DNA of 64,000 nucleotides from Nicoliella spurrieriana (GTDB lineage: Bacteria; Bacillota; Bacilli; Lactobacillales; Lactobacillaceae), in NCBI RefSeq assembly GCF_023380205.1, contig NZ_CP093361.1:1454172-1518171 (forward strand), given 5' to 3'. Below are positions 35,698-43,960 of this stretch, piece after piece. Position 1 is the stretch's first letter, and the number at the start of each line of letters is the position of its first letter. The notes beneath the pieces are model-generated. The model ran no database searches, had not been told where the DNA came from, and saw only the letters and a program-made list of their open reading frames with translations. Made by a program: the position numbers and the translations under genes.

Positions 35698-36894
35698 TTA
35701 ATCTAATTTTTGGTTGATTTTGTTAGTAATTAAATGATTAGTCAAAACCCAGCATTCTGCTAGGTTAACGACTAAACTGATGGCACCAATGATAATTGAG
35801 CGGCTCCCAATTAAGGTCATAATTGCAAAGATAACTGCAGAGGTGTTCAAAAGAACTGCAACGACCTGTTTAAAGCTTGTGAGCTGCAATTTAGTATCCA
35901 CCGGATAGATATGGGTAAATACGTTGTTTGTAAAGTGGAAGTAAAATGGAATCAACTGGAAGCCAATCAAATAGAGGAACAACATGCCAATTAAAATTGG
36001 CAGGTAGGTCCCGCCAACCCCGACCAATAAAACGGCCCCGATTACCGTTAACCGTAGGTGTAGCCCACTATATTCGCCGTTTCGAACGATCGAATGGCCG
36101 TATAAGTAGCGATAGGTATTCTGCGGAAGCGGCTTGATCCGGTTGATCAAAAAGTCGAGGTAGCGACGGCGCTTGGTGGTCCCTTGAATGTTAGGCACAT
36201 CGGTAAAGAGGTTAAAGAACTTATAGAGCGCAAGCATCCTAGCATCCTCGTTTTCGATTAACGTCCCCCAATTCAATGAGCGACTTTGCCACCCACGCTC
36301 ATTTCTAGCGGTCATGCCAATAAATAAAGCACTGATCACGATGCCCAGCGAAGGAGCTAAAAGCGTCACCGTAAGGGCAACTAGGTTGATCAACCACTTT
36401 AATTTAGCACTGATCGATCGATGGTACGCAGCGTTGAACTGGTTTCTTAAATCGGCCCCCTTTAATATCACCATCGTAAATAAGAGGCCGAGTAACTCTA
36501 ACCAATTAAACGCCATCGTGACCCGAATGAACGGTAATAAGATGAACCAAATTAGCAGCTGTGGAATGATTGCGATTAATACGCTATACCGATAAGCCGC
36601 CTTTAAATACCCGTGCATGGCACTTTCCTGCGGGATTAAAAAGATTCGATCAGCTGGTTCGATCAAAGTGGCTAAGTGGTTAAAGCTTTGTGCAATCAAT
36701 CCAATCACAACGATGACGATTCCAGGCCACCATAGGCCGGTGTGGAGTTGTTTTAAGAGGTTGGAGTAAGCAAAGCCGAGCCCCCCGATCAAAAACAATA
36801 GCGCAATTACAAAAAAGTCATTAAAAACGTATCGAAGGTACTTCACCATCTCAGTCAGATGGGTCCCCAAACGTTGTTTAAATAAATCGCTCAT
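35698..36894 (-). CDS. ecsB: ABC transporter permease EcsB
   Basis: A 398-residue membrane protein with about ten hydrophobic segments in two groups (about 28-155 and 170-390), the pattern of the EcsB family. Together with EcsA it forms an exporter-type complex needed in B. subtilis for secretion, competence and regulated membrane proteolysis; the cargo is unsettled. The ATG overlaps the ecsA stop (TAATG). No ecsC follows. Confidence 0.9.
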   Translation of the reverse strand: MSDLFKQRLGTHLTEMVKYLRYVFNDFFVIALLFLIGGLGFAYSNLLKQLHTGLWWPGIVIVVIGLIAQSFNHLATLIEPADRIFLIPQESAMHGYLKAAYRYSVLIAIIPQLLIWFILLPFIRVTMAFNWLELLGLLFTMVILKGADLRNQFNAAYHRSISAKLKWLINLVALTVTLLAPSLGIVISALFIGMTARNERGWQSRSLNWGTLIENEDARMLALYKFFNLFTDVPNIQGTTKRRRYLDFLINRIKPLPQNTYRYLYGHSIVRNGEYSGLHLRLTVIGAVLLVGVGGTYLPILIGMLFLYLIGFQLIPFYFHFTNNVFTHIYPVDTKLQLTSFKQVVAVLLNTSAVIFAIMTLIGSRSIIIGAISLVVNLAECWVLTNHLITNKINQKLD

Positions 36895-37625
36895 TATGCC
36901 TCACCCTTCGCTAGCGAAAGGTAGATGTTGTTCAAGGAGTCCCCTGCATTCGGGAAGGCCCCCTTAATCTGCGCTAGGTCCCCTTCAATCTTGATTTGGC
37001 CATCATTGATCAATACGAAGCGATCACAGAATCGTTCAGCCGTATCTAAAACGTGCGTGGACATTAAAATGCTGCAGCCGTGTTGTTTTCGATCGTTAAT
37101 TAGGTTCAACAGGTCGTTAACCGCCAGTGGATCCAATCCCAAGAATGGTTCGTCAATTACAAACATCTTAGCATCCGTCAAAAAGGCACACACGATCATT
37201 ACCTTTTGCTTCATTCCCTTTGAAAAATCAACTGGGAACCATTCCAATTTATTATCCAACCGGAACGTCTGTAATAGATCATGGGCACGATTCCATGCTT
37301 GCTCTCGATCCAATGCGTATGCCATGATCGTCATTTCAATGTGTTCACGCAGCGTCAATTCATTATACAGAACCGGAATTTCCGGAATGTATGCAATTTG
37401 TTTTTTATACTCCGCGTTGTTTTGACTAATTTGATAACCATTGATTTCAATCGTCCCGGAAAATGGTGTTAACAGGCCAATAATGTGGTTAATGGTCGTT
37501 GATTTACCGGCTCCATTCAGTCCAATTAAACCCACTAATTCACCATCATGGACATCAAATGAAACGTCCTTTAACACGGGCACTTGTGAGTAGCCCCCGA
37601 CTAAATTTTTAACATCTAAGGCCAA
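36894..37625 (-). CDS. ecsA: ABC transporter ATP-binding protein EcsA
   Basis: A 243-residue ATPase with Walker A LNGAGKSTT (about 36-44), a divergent signature FSKGMKQK instead of LSGGQ, Walker B MFVIDEPFLGLDP and the H-loop STHVLDTAERF. This signature variant is characteristic of EcsA. The start is TTG (37623-37625) behind GGGGGAATC. It lies divergent from the HIT gene, the normal ecsA/hit arrangement in Firmicutes. Confidence 0.92.
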   Translation of the reverse strand: MALDVKNLVGGYSQVPVLKDVSFDVHDGELVGLIGLNGAGKSTTINHIIGLLTPFSGTIEINGYQISQNNAEYKKQIAYIPEIPVLYNELTLREHIEMTIMAYALDREQAWNRAHDLLQTFRLDNKLEWFPVDFSKGMKQKVMIVCAFLTDAKMFVIDEPFLGLDPLAVNDLLNLINDRKQHGCSILMSTHVLDTAERFCDRFVLINDGQIKIEGDLAQIKGAFPNAGDSLNNIYLSLAKGEA

Positions 37626-37688
37626 TTCGATTCCCCCTAAAATTTACTTTACTCTCATTATAGCATACGCAGCCGAAACGCTTTCGTT

Positions 37689-37717
37689 TTCAAAAGCATT
37701 TTCAAATAGTGTATACT
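37689..37717 (+). promoter_or_regulatory. Probable promoter of the HIT gene
   Basis: TTCAAA (37689-37694) and TATACT (37712-37717) are 17 bases apart, 32 bases before the HIT start codon. Confidence 0.5.
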
Positions 37718-37749
37718 TAAATTAATTAATAATAAGGTAGGTAATTAAT

Positions 37750-38178
37750 ATGACTGATTGTATCTTTTGTAAAATTATCAACGGGGAGATCCCCAGCTAC
37801 ACCGTATATGAAGATGATGTCGTAAAGGCATTTTTGGACATCTCACAAGCCACTCCTGGCCACACACTAGTGATTCCTAAAAAGCACGTGCCTAACATCT
37901 ACGAATATGATGCCGACTTTGCAAGTCAAGTCTTTGCAAGAATTCCAAAGATTGCCCGGGCCATCCGGAAGTTCAATCCCGATATTAAGGGGATGAACAT
38001 CGTTAATAATAACGGTGAAATCGCTTATCAATCCGTATTTCACTCCCACTTCCATTTGATTCCTAGGTACTCGGATCAAGATGGTTTTAGCATGCACTTT
38101 GCAGACCATACTGACCAATATGACGATGCCAAGTATGAATCAATCGCCCATGCCATCAAGGAACAAGTGGAGGATTAA
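37750..38178 (+). CDS. hit: HIT-family nucleotide-binding protein
   Basis: A 142-residue histidine-triad protein. CIFCKIINGEIPS opens the sequence, and the triad is FHSHFHLIPRY near residues 97-107. HIT proteins hydrolyse phosphoramidate or Ap-type nucleotides; the physiological substrate here is unknown. An AAGGTAGG site precedes the ATG. It is divergent from ecsAB and followed by a YtxH-like gene 3 bases on. Confidence 0.95.
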   Translation: MTDCIFCKIINGEIPSYTVYEDDVVKAFLDISQATPGHTLVIPKKHVPNIYEYDADFASQVFARIPKIARAIRKFNPDIKGMNIVNNNGEIAYQSVFHSHFHLIPRYSDQDGFSMHFADHTDQYDDAKYESIAHAIKEQVED

Positions 38179-38181
38179 TTA

Positions 38182-38487
38182 ATGAGGAATCTATTTAAAT
38201 TTGCCGGCGTTGCCGCTAGTGCGCTCGGGGTCTACTTAGTGGCCAATAAGGAAACGCCTCAGCAATTTTTCAAACGGACCACTAGTTTCGCCCTCGAAAA
38301 GGCCGAACAGCTGCAAACGTTCAATCGCGACCGGGCCCAATTTAACGACGCGTTGAATAAATTCAAGGTGGAATTGACACGGAGTCAAAAGGCCATTCGG
38401 GACGTTCAAACCAGAATTGATGAATATTCCTTTGAAATCAAGCCCCACCTGGATAAAATCAATCAGACCTTAAACCAAATGAAGTAG
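38182..38487 (+). CDS. YtxH-like small membrane-associated protein
   Basis: A 101-residue protein with a short hydrophobic N-terminus (LFKFAGVAASALGVYLVA) and a long charged helix (about 40-101), probably coiled-coil. Similar small genes sit between hit and prsA in many lactobacilli; function is unknown. The ATG has a GTGGAGG site and the gene is 3 bases after hit, so the two are one unit. Confidence 0.75.
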   Translation: MRNLFKFAGVAASALGVYLVANKETPQQFFKRTTSFALEKAEQLQTFNRDRAQFNDALNKFKVELTRSQKAIRDVQTRIDEYSFEIKPHLDKINQTLNQMK

Positions 38488-38610
38488 TCATTTCATTTAA
38501 TTTTTAGTTAAGGTCAATTATGCGTGTGTCGATATAATATGAATTATGTTATATTGGAACATGTTAAGCAATCATACTTATAATTTTGTACGAATGGATG
38601 TGTTTTTTTT

Positions 38611-39501
38611 ATGAAAAAATGGCTAGTTGGAGTAGCCGGAGTATTTTTGAGTTTAACCTTAGCAGCCTGTGGTAGTTCCGCAGTTGCAACTACTAACGGT
38701 GGTAAGATTACTCAAAGTCAATACTACAGTAGCATGAAGGAAACTTCTAATGGTAAACAAATCCTTCAACAAATGATCCTAAATAAGGTATTGGAAAAGA
38801 ACTACGGTAGCAAGGTCAAGGATTCCCAAGTTAACAAGCTCTTTAACCAATACAAATCTCAATACGGATCACAATTTAGTGCCGTTCTTCAACAACAAGG
38901 ATTAACGAACGCTACGTTCAAGAGTCAAATTAGAGATAATTTACTTCTTGAACAAGCAGTGCGGGCTAATACTAACTTCTCTGATTCTGCTTTACAAAAG
39001 CAATTCAAGAGTTTCCAACCTAAGATTACGGTTAATGCCATCTTGGTTTCTAAGAAATCAACTGCTGAAACCGTTATCAGTCAATTAAAGGATGGCAAGA
39101 GCTTTGCTAGCTTAGCTAAGAAGTACTCCACTGATACTAACACCAAGAACAAGGGTGGCCGGCTACCAGCGTTTGACAATACTTCATCATCAGTTGACTC
39201 AGCATTTAAGAAGGCCGCATACAAGCTTGATAAGAAGGGTGACTACACCACCACTCCTGTTAAGACTCAATACGGTTACCAAGTGATCCAAATGGTTAAC
39301 CACCCTGCTAAGGGTACCTACAAGGACCACACTAGTGCCTTGAAGGATCAAATCGTTACTGCTGAAATGTCAGATAGTACGACGCTTCACAACATCGTTG
39401 CGAAGGTATTACGGAAGGGTGACGTTGACATCAAGGATAACCAATTAAAGGACATTCTTGCTAGTTACATCACTACTGAAAGTTCTACTTCAAGTAAATA
39501 A
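38611..39501 (+). CDS. prsA: Foldase protein PrsA (peptidyl-prolyl isomerase lipoprotein)
   Basis: An extracytoplasmic chaperone that folds exported proteins. The lipoprotein signal ends in lipobox LAAC (Cys20). A SurA-like helical region (about 30-130) is followed by a parvulin domain (about 140-235) with [20 protein letters not shown] and YGYQVIQMV, and a helical C-terminus. At 296 residues it is typical. The gene has its own leader with several AT-rich -10-like sequences. Partners include the class A PBP encoded convergently downstream. Confidence 0.95.
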   Translation: MKKWLVGVAGVFLSLTLAACGSSAVATTNGGKITQSQYYSSMKETSNGKQILQQMILNKVLEKNYGSKVKDSQVNKLFNQYKSQYGSQFSAVLQQQGLTNATFKSQIRDNLLLEQAVRANTNFSDSALQKQFKSFQPKITVNAILVSKKSTAETVISQLKDGKSFASLAKKYSTDTNTKNKGGRLPAFDNTSSSVDSAFKKAAYKLDKKGDYTTTPVKTQYGYQVIQMVNHPAKGTYKDHTSALKDQIVTAEMSDSTTLHNIVAKVLRKGDVDIKDNQLKDILASYITTESSTSSK

Positions 39502-39507
39502 GCATTG

Positions 39508-39535
39508 AAAAGTCGCTGAATGGCGGCTTTTTTAT
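39508..39535 (+). terminator. Terminator of prsA
   Basis: The stem AAGTCGC/GCGGCTT (7 bp with one G-T pair, loop of 6) is followed by a T run. Confidence 0.78.
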
Positions 39536-39543
39536 TTGAAGCT

Positions 39544-39590
39544 AAAAAAGAGTCCGCTGCGAACGTAATTGCTCACAACGGACTCTTTTT
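39544..39590. terminator. Terminator between prsA and pbp1A (both directions)
   Basis: AAAAAGAGTCCG (39545-39556) pairs with CGGACTCTTTTT (39579-39590) around a 22-base loop with further pairing. It lies just after the convergent PBP gene. Confidence 0.85.
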
Positions 39591-39598
39591 CACGTGGT

Positions 39599-41734
39599 CT
39601 AATTCCCACCTAATAACTTTTTGGCATCGTTAAACCATTTACTAGTTTGTTTTTTAACGGTATCAAAGCCGTTTTCAATGTTCTTGCCAATATTATTGCC
39701 GCTCTTCTTCACATTGTCCCAAACGTTATCACTCTTATTATTGTTACTATTCCGTTGGTCAATGATCGTTTGCGCATCTTCAGTATTGAACTGGGTCTGC
39801 TTGGTCGTTGGAATGATCGAACTCATCTCACTCTTGAACAACGGGCCAATCCCAGTCCCGCTGAGGTTTTCCAAGTGATGATTACTATTGGTATCATCAA
39901 AGCCCTCCCAAGTAGCAACCACCGTATTAGGGGTATAACCAATGATCCATTTATCACGGGTCGCATCGGTATCGCCGGTCGAATCAGCTTCAGTACTCCC
40001 GGTCTTTCCAGCCACCTGGTAGCCAGCTGGTTTGGCATCGACACCGGTTCCGTTATCAAATACCCCCAGCATCATGCTGGTCATATTCTTTGCGGTGACC
40101 GAAGACATTACCTTGGTCCCCCGTTGCTTAGCGGTATTATCAATAATCACGTTCCCAGAGGCATCCACGATTTTACGGATGTAGTACGGCTTCATCGCAA
40201 CCCCGTTGTTAGCGAACGCGGTGTAGGCCCCGGCCATCTGCTGTGGTGAAACCCCGGTGGATAGTCCCCCTAACGCTAGCGATAGGTTCCGGTCACTCTT
40301 TGTAATTGGAATGCCGAACTTCTTGACCGAATTATAGCCCGCCTCAACGCCAATCTTATTCAATAACCACACTGCCGGAGCGTTCATACTTTGCGCTAGG
40401 GCCTCATACATCGGGACCTTGCCGGTATATTGATCATTGTAATTTTGTGGGGTGTAGTGGTTAGCACCATATGAACGTTTTTGATTCACCAAACTGGAGT
40501 CAAAATGATAGCCATCTTCTAAGGCTGGGGTATACACAGCCAGCGGCTTCATCGTTGAACCCGGCTGCCGTTTCATCTGGATTGCCCGGTTGTAACCACG
40601 AAAGACGTGTTTGCCCCGGCCTCCAACGACCGCTGACACCCCACCAGTCTGTGGGTCCACCGCAATCGAGGCCGCTTGGACCTTCGTCCCATCGGCAGCG
40701 TTTTGGGGGAACATACTACTATCATTAAAGTTATTTTGCATTGCGGATTGCTGACTTTGGTTCAAATTAGTGTAAATTTTATAACCACGGTTCATAATAT
40801 CAGCTTCAGATAGCCCGTAGCGATTGATGGCCTCGTCAATGACCGAATCGAAGTAGTATGGATAGCGATAACTATCCCGATAAGTATAGCTATCATGGAC
40901 TTCAATTGGTTGGGCTTTGTACCTTGCGGCCTCCGCCTTAGTAATCTTACGATTATCGACCATTAGGTCCAACACGGTGTTGCGACGCTGTAATGCTAAT
41001 TGAGGATGATCCACCGGATTATACGCACTGGGGTTGGTCAACATTCCGGCCAGTACGGCTGAGTCCGGAACCGAAAGATTTTTAACCGAGGTCCCAAAGT
41101 AGCGCTCAGCAGCGTCGTGTACTCCGTATACCCCATTGCCAAAGTATGCATTATTCATATACATGGTTAGAATTTGATTTTTAGAGTAGACGTTTTCGAC
41201 CTGAATCGAAATAAAAAGTTCCTTTAATTTCCGTGAAAAGGTCTGCTCTTGCGATAGGTAGGCATTTTTGACTAACTGTTGGGTAATCGTGCTTCCCCCA
41301 CCGCTAATGTAATCACGATGGAGCAATTTGTTTTTAACCCACAATAATCCGGCCCGTCCGAACCCCTTAATCGAAAAACCATGTTCATGGTAGAAGTTAC
41401 GATCTTCGGTCGAAAGAATTGCATCGGGAACATTTTGGGAAATGTTGCGCATGCCGACATAGGTCCCCTTTTGGGAATATAATGCCCCCGCTTTTTTATT
41501 ACTGGCATCGTAAATGACGGTCGATCTTTTTAACGATGAATTAAGATTTTGGACATCCATCGTTTTAGCAACGAACGTGAGATAAGTACTCATTGTAAAT
41601 ATGATGCCCATTACCACCATGATGATCCAGCGGTTAATATGGTAGCGGTGCCAAATCCGCTTTTGGATTTTTCTAAATGCTTGCCAATATGGTGAAATCG
41701 AATGGCCAATTTGGCGTGATGATTTTGGTTTCAT
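39599..41734 (-). CDS. Class A penicillin-binding protein (PBP1A family)
   Basis: A bifunctional peptidoglycan synthase of 711 residues. An N-terminal helix (about 36-58) anchors it. The glycosyltransferase domain (about 85-265) has STEDRNFYHEHG, GGGSTITQQLVKNAY and MNNAYFGNGVYG. The transpeptidase domain (about 330-640) has catalytic STMK, the SMN triad and KTGS in VAGKTGSTE. The C-terminal tail is Asn/Lys-rich. The ATG at 41734 is chosen, with GAAGGGAG 13 bases upstream; a GTG at 41779 lies in the promoter itself and cannot be the start. Confidence 0.93.
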   Translation of the reverse strand: MKPKSSRQIGHSISPYWQAFRKIQKRIWHRYHINRWIIMVVMGIIFTMSTYLTFVAKTMDVQNLNSSLKRSTVIYDASNKKAGALYSQKGTYVGMRNISQNVPDAILSTEDRNFYHEHGFSIKGFGRAGLLWVKNKLLHRDYISGGGSTITQQLVKNAYLSQEQTFSRKLKELFISIQVENVYSKNQILTMYMNNAYFGNGVYGVHDAAERYFGTSVKNLSVPDSAVLAGMLTNPSAYNPVDHPQLALQRRNTVLDLMVDNRKITKAEAARYKAQPIEVHDSYTYRDSYRYPYYFDSVIDEAINRYGLSEADIMNRGYKIYTNLNQSQQSAMQNNFNDSSMFPQNAADGTKVQAASIAVDPQTGGVSAVVGGRGKHVFRGYNRAIQMKRQPGSTMKPLAVYTPALEDGYHFDSSLVNQKRSYGANHYTPQNYNDQYTGKVPMYEALAQSMNAPAVWLLNKIGVEAGYNSVKKFGIPITKSDRNLSLALGGLSTGVSPQQMAGAYTAFANNGVAMKPYYIRKIVDASGNVIIDNTAKQRGTKVMSSVTAKNMTSMMLGVFDNGTGVDAKPAGYQVAGKTGSTEADSTGDTDATRDKWIIGYTPNTVVATWEGFDDTNSNHHLENLSGTGIGPLFKSEMSSIIPTTKQTQFNTEDAQTIIDQRNSNNNKSDNVWDNVKKSGNNIGKNIENGFDTVKKQTSKWFNDAKKLLGGN

Positions 41735-41769
41735 TAAAGGCGTTTCGCTCCCTTCAAATATTACATTTA

Positions 41770-41778
41770 ATTGTACCA
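41770..41778 (-). promoter_or_regulatory. Extended -10 promoter of the PBP gene
   Basis: TGGTACAAT on the minus strand lies about 36 bases before the ATG at 41734. The -35 is not obvious. Confidence 0.55.
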
Positions 41779-41829
41779 CAATTAGTAAATTCGAGATGCT
41801 CCAGCGTTAAAGCTTAATTTTTAACACAC

Positions 41830-41866
41830 AAAAAATGGCGTCCCCACCAATTGGAAACGCCATTTT
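41830..41866 (-). terminator. Terminator of argS
   Basis: AAAATGGCGT pairs with ACGCCATTTT around a loop that itself contains CCAATTGG; a T run follows on the minus strand. Confidence 0.87.
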
Positions 41867-41876
41867 AATAATTAAA

Positions 41877-43577
41877 TTACATTTCGTCTGGTGATTTAAC
41901 ACCCAGGAGTCTTAGGGATTCCTTTAATACGATCGAAACACTCTTAACTAGTGATAACCGGGCAGCTAAGTGGTTCTGGTCATCCAAAATCCTAGTGTGT
42001 GCATAGTACTTATTAAACGCCTTTGCTAACCTCAATGCGTACTTAGCAATTACTGATGGTTCAAATTCAGCACAGGCATCCTTAACGATGGCTGGAAAGT
42101 CATTCAATAGTTTAATGATTTCCCAAGCTTGTGGATCGTCTAAGTCACGACTACTAGTGTCTGCGTCAAAGTCAGGCACCCGTCTTAGGATACTTTCAGC
42201 TCTGACTCGTGAATATTGAACGTATGGACCGGTTTCACCCTCAAAGCGGAGTTGTTCTTCCAAGACAAAATCGATGCTATCCATTTTATCATTCTTAAGG
42301 TCACCAAAGATGATGGCACCGACCCCTACTTCTTGGGCCACTTGGTCCTTATTTGGTAGGTCTGGGTTCTTTTCTTCAATCTGCTTTTTAGCCAGTGCGA
42401 TTGAATCGTTCAATACCTCGTCCAACAAAATGATCCGTCCAGAACGCGTCGAGAGCTTCTTACCGTTAACGGTAATTAATCCGAATGGAATGTGGTGGAG
42501 GTCCTTAGCAGATGGAACCCCCATTTCTTCTAGGACGGCCTTTAATTGCTTAAAGTAATACGTTTGTTCTGAACCCACTACGTAGAGGTTCATTGCAGGA
42601 TGGTACTCACGGTCCCGGTAGATGGCAGTGGTAATGTCTCGGGTAATGTAAAGTGAAGCCCCATCACTCTTTAAAATCAACGCAGGGTTCAAATCATACT
42701 TACTAAGGTCTACGATTTGAGCCCCTTCAGATTCCTTCAAGAGGTGCTTATCCTTTAGCATTTGAATAACTTCGGGCATTTTATCGTTATAGAAGGCTTC
42801 CCCATTGTAGGTATCAAATTGAACGCCCAACTTATCGTAAATTTGGTTAAAGGCTTCCAATGAGACGGAACGGAACCACTTCCAAAGCTTGGTAGCTTCA
42901 GCATCCCCGTGTTCAAGCTTACTGAACCATTCACGAGCTTCATCATCTAATTCGGGATGGTTAACGTCTTCCTTATGGAACTTAACGTAGTATTTCACCA
43001 AATTATTAATCGGATCCTTTTTAACGTCTGCTTCATTTCCCCACTTCAAGTAGGCAGTGATCAACTTACCGAACTGCGTTCCCCAATCACCCAAATGGTT
43101 ATCCTTAATGGGGTGGTAGCCGTTCTTAGCCAGGATGTTAGCAACCGCATTTCCAATTACGGTCGAACGTAAGTGACCCATTGAAATTGGCTTTGCAATG
43201 TTTGGGGATGACATATCGATTGGAACGTTTCCGTTCTTACCATCTTGGTTTTGGCCGTAGTCAGCTTTTTCACTTAAAACGGTCGTTAACACATCCCGAC
43301 TAAAGCCCGGTTTGCTTAAAAAGAAGTTTACATAGGGACCCATCGCAACGACCTTTTCAAACCCGCTTGCATCAATGTTTGCAACGAGGTCTTGTGCAAT
43401 CATTTGGGGTGCTTTGTGTAATGCTTTGGCAAGGGTGAAGGTTGGAAATGCCAAATCACCCATCTTAGCGTCCTTAGGCCGTTCAATTTTAGCTAGGACT
43501 GCTGAATGGTCCAAGCCGGCATCGGCATCCAGAGCTGAACTGATTAAAGAAGCAACTTGTTGTTTGTATTTATCCAT
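41877..43577 (-). CDS. argS: Arginyl-tRNA synthetase
   Basis: A class I synthetase of 566 residues. The N-terminal additional domain (about 1-110) is followed by the catalytic domain. The HIGH motif reads SMGH in SPNIAKPISMGHLRSTVIG, and the KMSKS position is the degenerate KLSTRSGR, both usual variants for ArgRS of this group. The DALR anticodon-binding domain (about 440-566) contains YVQYSRVRAESILRR. The ATG at 43577 has a weakly placed AGGAATA-type site. It is controlled by an Arg T-box. Confidence 0.97.
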   Translation of the reverse strand: MDKYKQQVASLISSALDADAGLDHSAVLAKIERPKDAKMGDLAFPTFTLAKALHKAPQMIAQDLVANIDASGFEKVVAMGPYVNFFLSKPGFSRDVLTTVLSEKADYGQNQDGKNGNVPIDMSSPNIAKPISMGHLRSTVIGNAVANILAKNGYHPIKDNHLGDWGTQFGKLITAYLKWGNEADVKKDPINNLVKYYVKFHKEDVNHPELDDEAREWFSKLEHGDAEATKLWKWFRSVSLEAFNQIYDKLGVQFDTYNGEAFYNDKMPEVIQMLKDKHLLKESEGAQIVDLSKYDLNPALILKSDGASLYITRDITTAIYRDREYHPAMNLYVVGSEQTYYFKQLKAVLEEMGVPSAKDLHHIPFGLITVNGKKLSTRSGRIILLDEVLNDSIALAKKQIEEKNPDLPNKDQVAQEVGVGAIIFGDLKNDKMDSIDFVLEEQLRFEGETGPYVQYSRVRAESILRRVPDFDADTSSRDLDDPQAWEIIKLLNDFPAIVKDACAEFEPSVIAKYALRLAKAFNKYYAHTRILDDQNHLAARLSLVKSVSIVLKESLRLLGVKSPDEM

Positions 43578-43595
43578 GATTATTCCTCCATAAAA

Positions 43596-43772
43596 TTAAA
43601 AAATCCCCTGCAAATATAATTTGCAAGAGACGGATGGTTTTATGATCCGCGGTACCACTCTAATTGATATGATTATCCGCTTGTTATTTATAATTTTAAG
43701 TCTAAAAAGCACGCTTTCAAGGCCATCGTAATCCGGCTTCCACCCTCCCGAAATCGCTTGATACTTAAAACC
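43596..43772 (-). promoter_or_regulatory. T-box leader of argS (Arg)
   Basis: The consensus AGAGTGGTACCGCG lies at 43648-43661 on the minus strand. It is followed by a terminator (TTGCAAATTATATTTGCA with T run, about 43596-43632). The base of stem I is TTTTAAGT paired with ACTTAAAA. CGT at 43711-43713, preceded by GAAAG and followed by G, is the best specifier candidate and fits arginine. The 5' limit is approximate. Confidence 0.85.
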
Positions 43773-43816
43773 CCTACTACTCAATTATCATCGACTACAT
43801 ATCGAAAATTCGATAA

Positions 43817-43887
43817 AGCGGGTAACGGGAATCGGACCCGCGACTTAAGCTTGGGAAGCTCATATTTTACCACTAAACTATACCCGC
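43817..43887 (-). tRNA. tRNA-Gly (anticodon CCC)
   Basis: On the minus strand a 71-base cloverleaf can be drawn: acceptor GCGGGTA/TACCCGC, anticodon stem TGAGC/GCTTA with loop TTCCCAA, and T-arm GCGGG/CCCGT with loop TCCGATT. The middle of the anticodon loop is CCC, which reads GGG. CCA is not encoded. It lies between hicD and the argS T-box leader, on the same strand as argS. Confidence 0.92.
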
Positions 43888-43903
43888 ATGCATTACTTAA
43901 AAT

Positions 43904-43912
43904 AGTATATCA
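43904..43912 (-). promoter_or_regulatory. Probable promoter of tRNA-Gly
   Basis: TGATATACT on the minus strand forms an extended -10 element 17 bases before the tRNA 5' end. The -35 region falls in the adjoining hicD terminator. Confidence 0.45.
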
Positions 43913-43920
43913 TAATCACC

Positions 43921-43957
43921 AAAAAAAGTCATCACCCAAATGGATGATGACCAATCT
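43921..43957 (-). terminator. Terminator of the 2-hydroxyacid dehydrogenase gene
   Basis: GTCATCA/TGATGAC arms, extended by CCA/TGG across one mismatch, end in a T run on the minus strand. Confidence 0.83.
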
Positions 43958-43960
43958 TTT

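Noticed and set aside
36925-37425. A 166-codon plus-strand frame opposite ecsA
   Set aside because: It is antisense to the ATPase motifs of ecsA; translation is Cys- and Ser-rich without a family pattern.
37670-37690. Possible CcpA operator (cre) near the hit promoter
   Set aside because: CGAAACGCTTTCG resembles a cre site but is one base short between the half-sites, so it does not fit the consensus.
39647-40249. A 200-codon plus-strand frame opposite the PBP gene
   Set aside because: It lies fully inside the conserved transpeptidase coding region on the other strand, has no ribosome binding site and its translation has no protein-like pattern. It is a shadow frame.
41735-41779. Upstream GTG extension of the PBP gene
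   Set aside because: The GTG is part of the TGGTACAAT promoter element, so it would not be transcribed. The ATG at 41734 is used.
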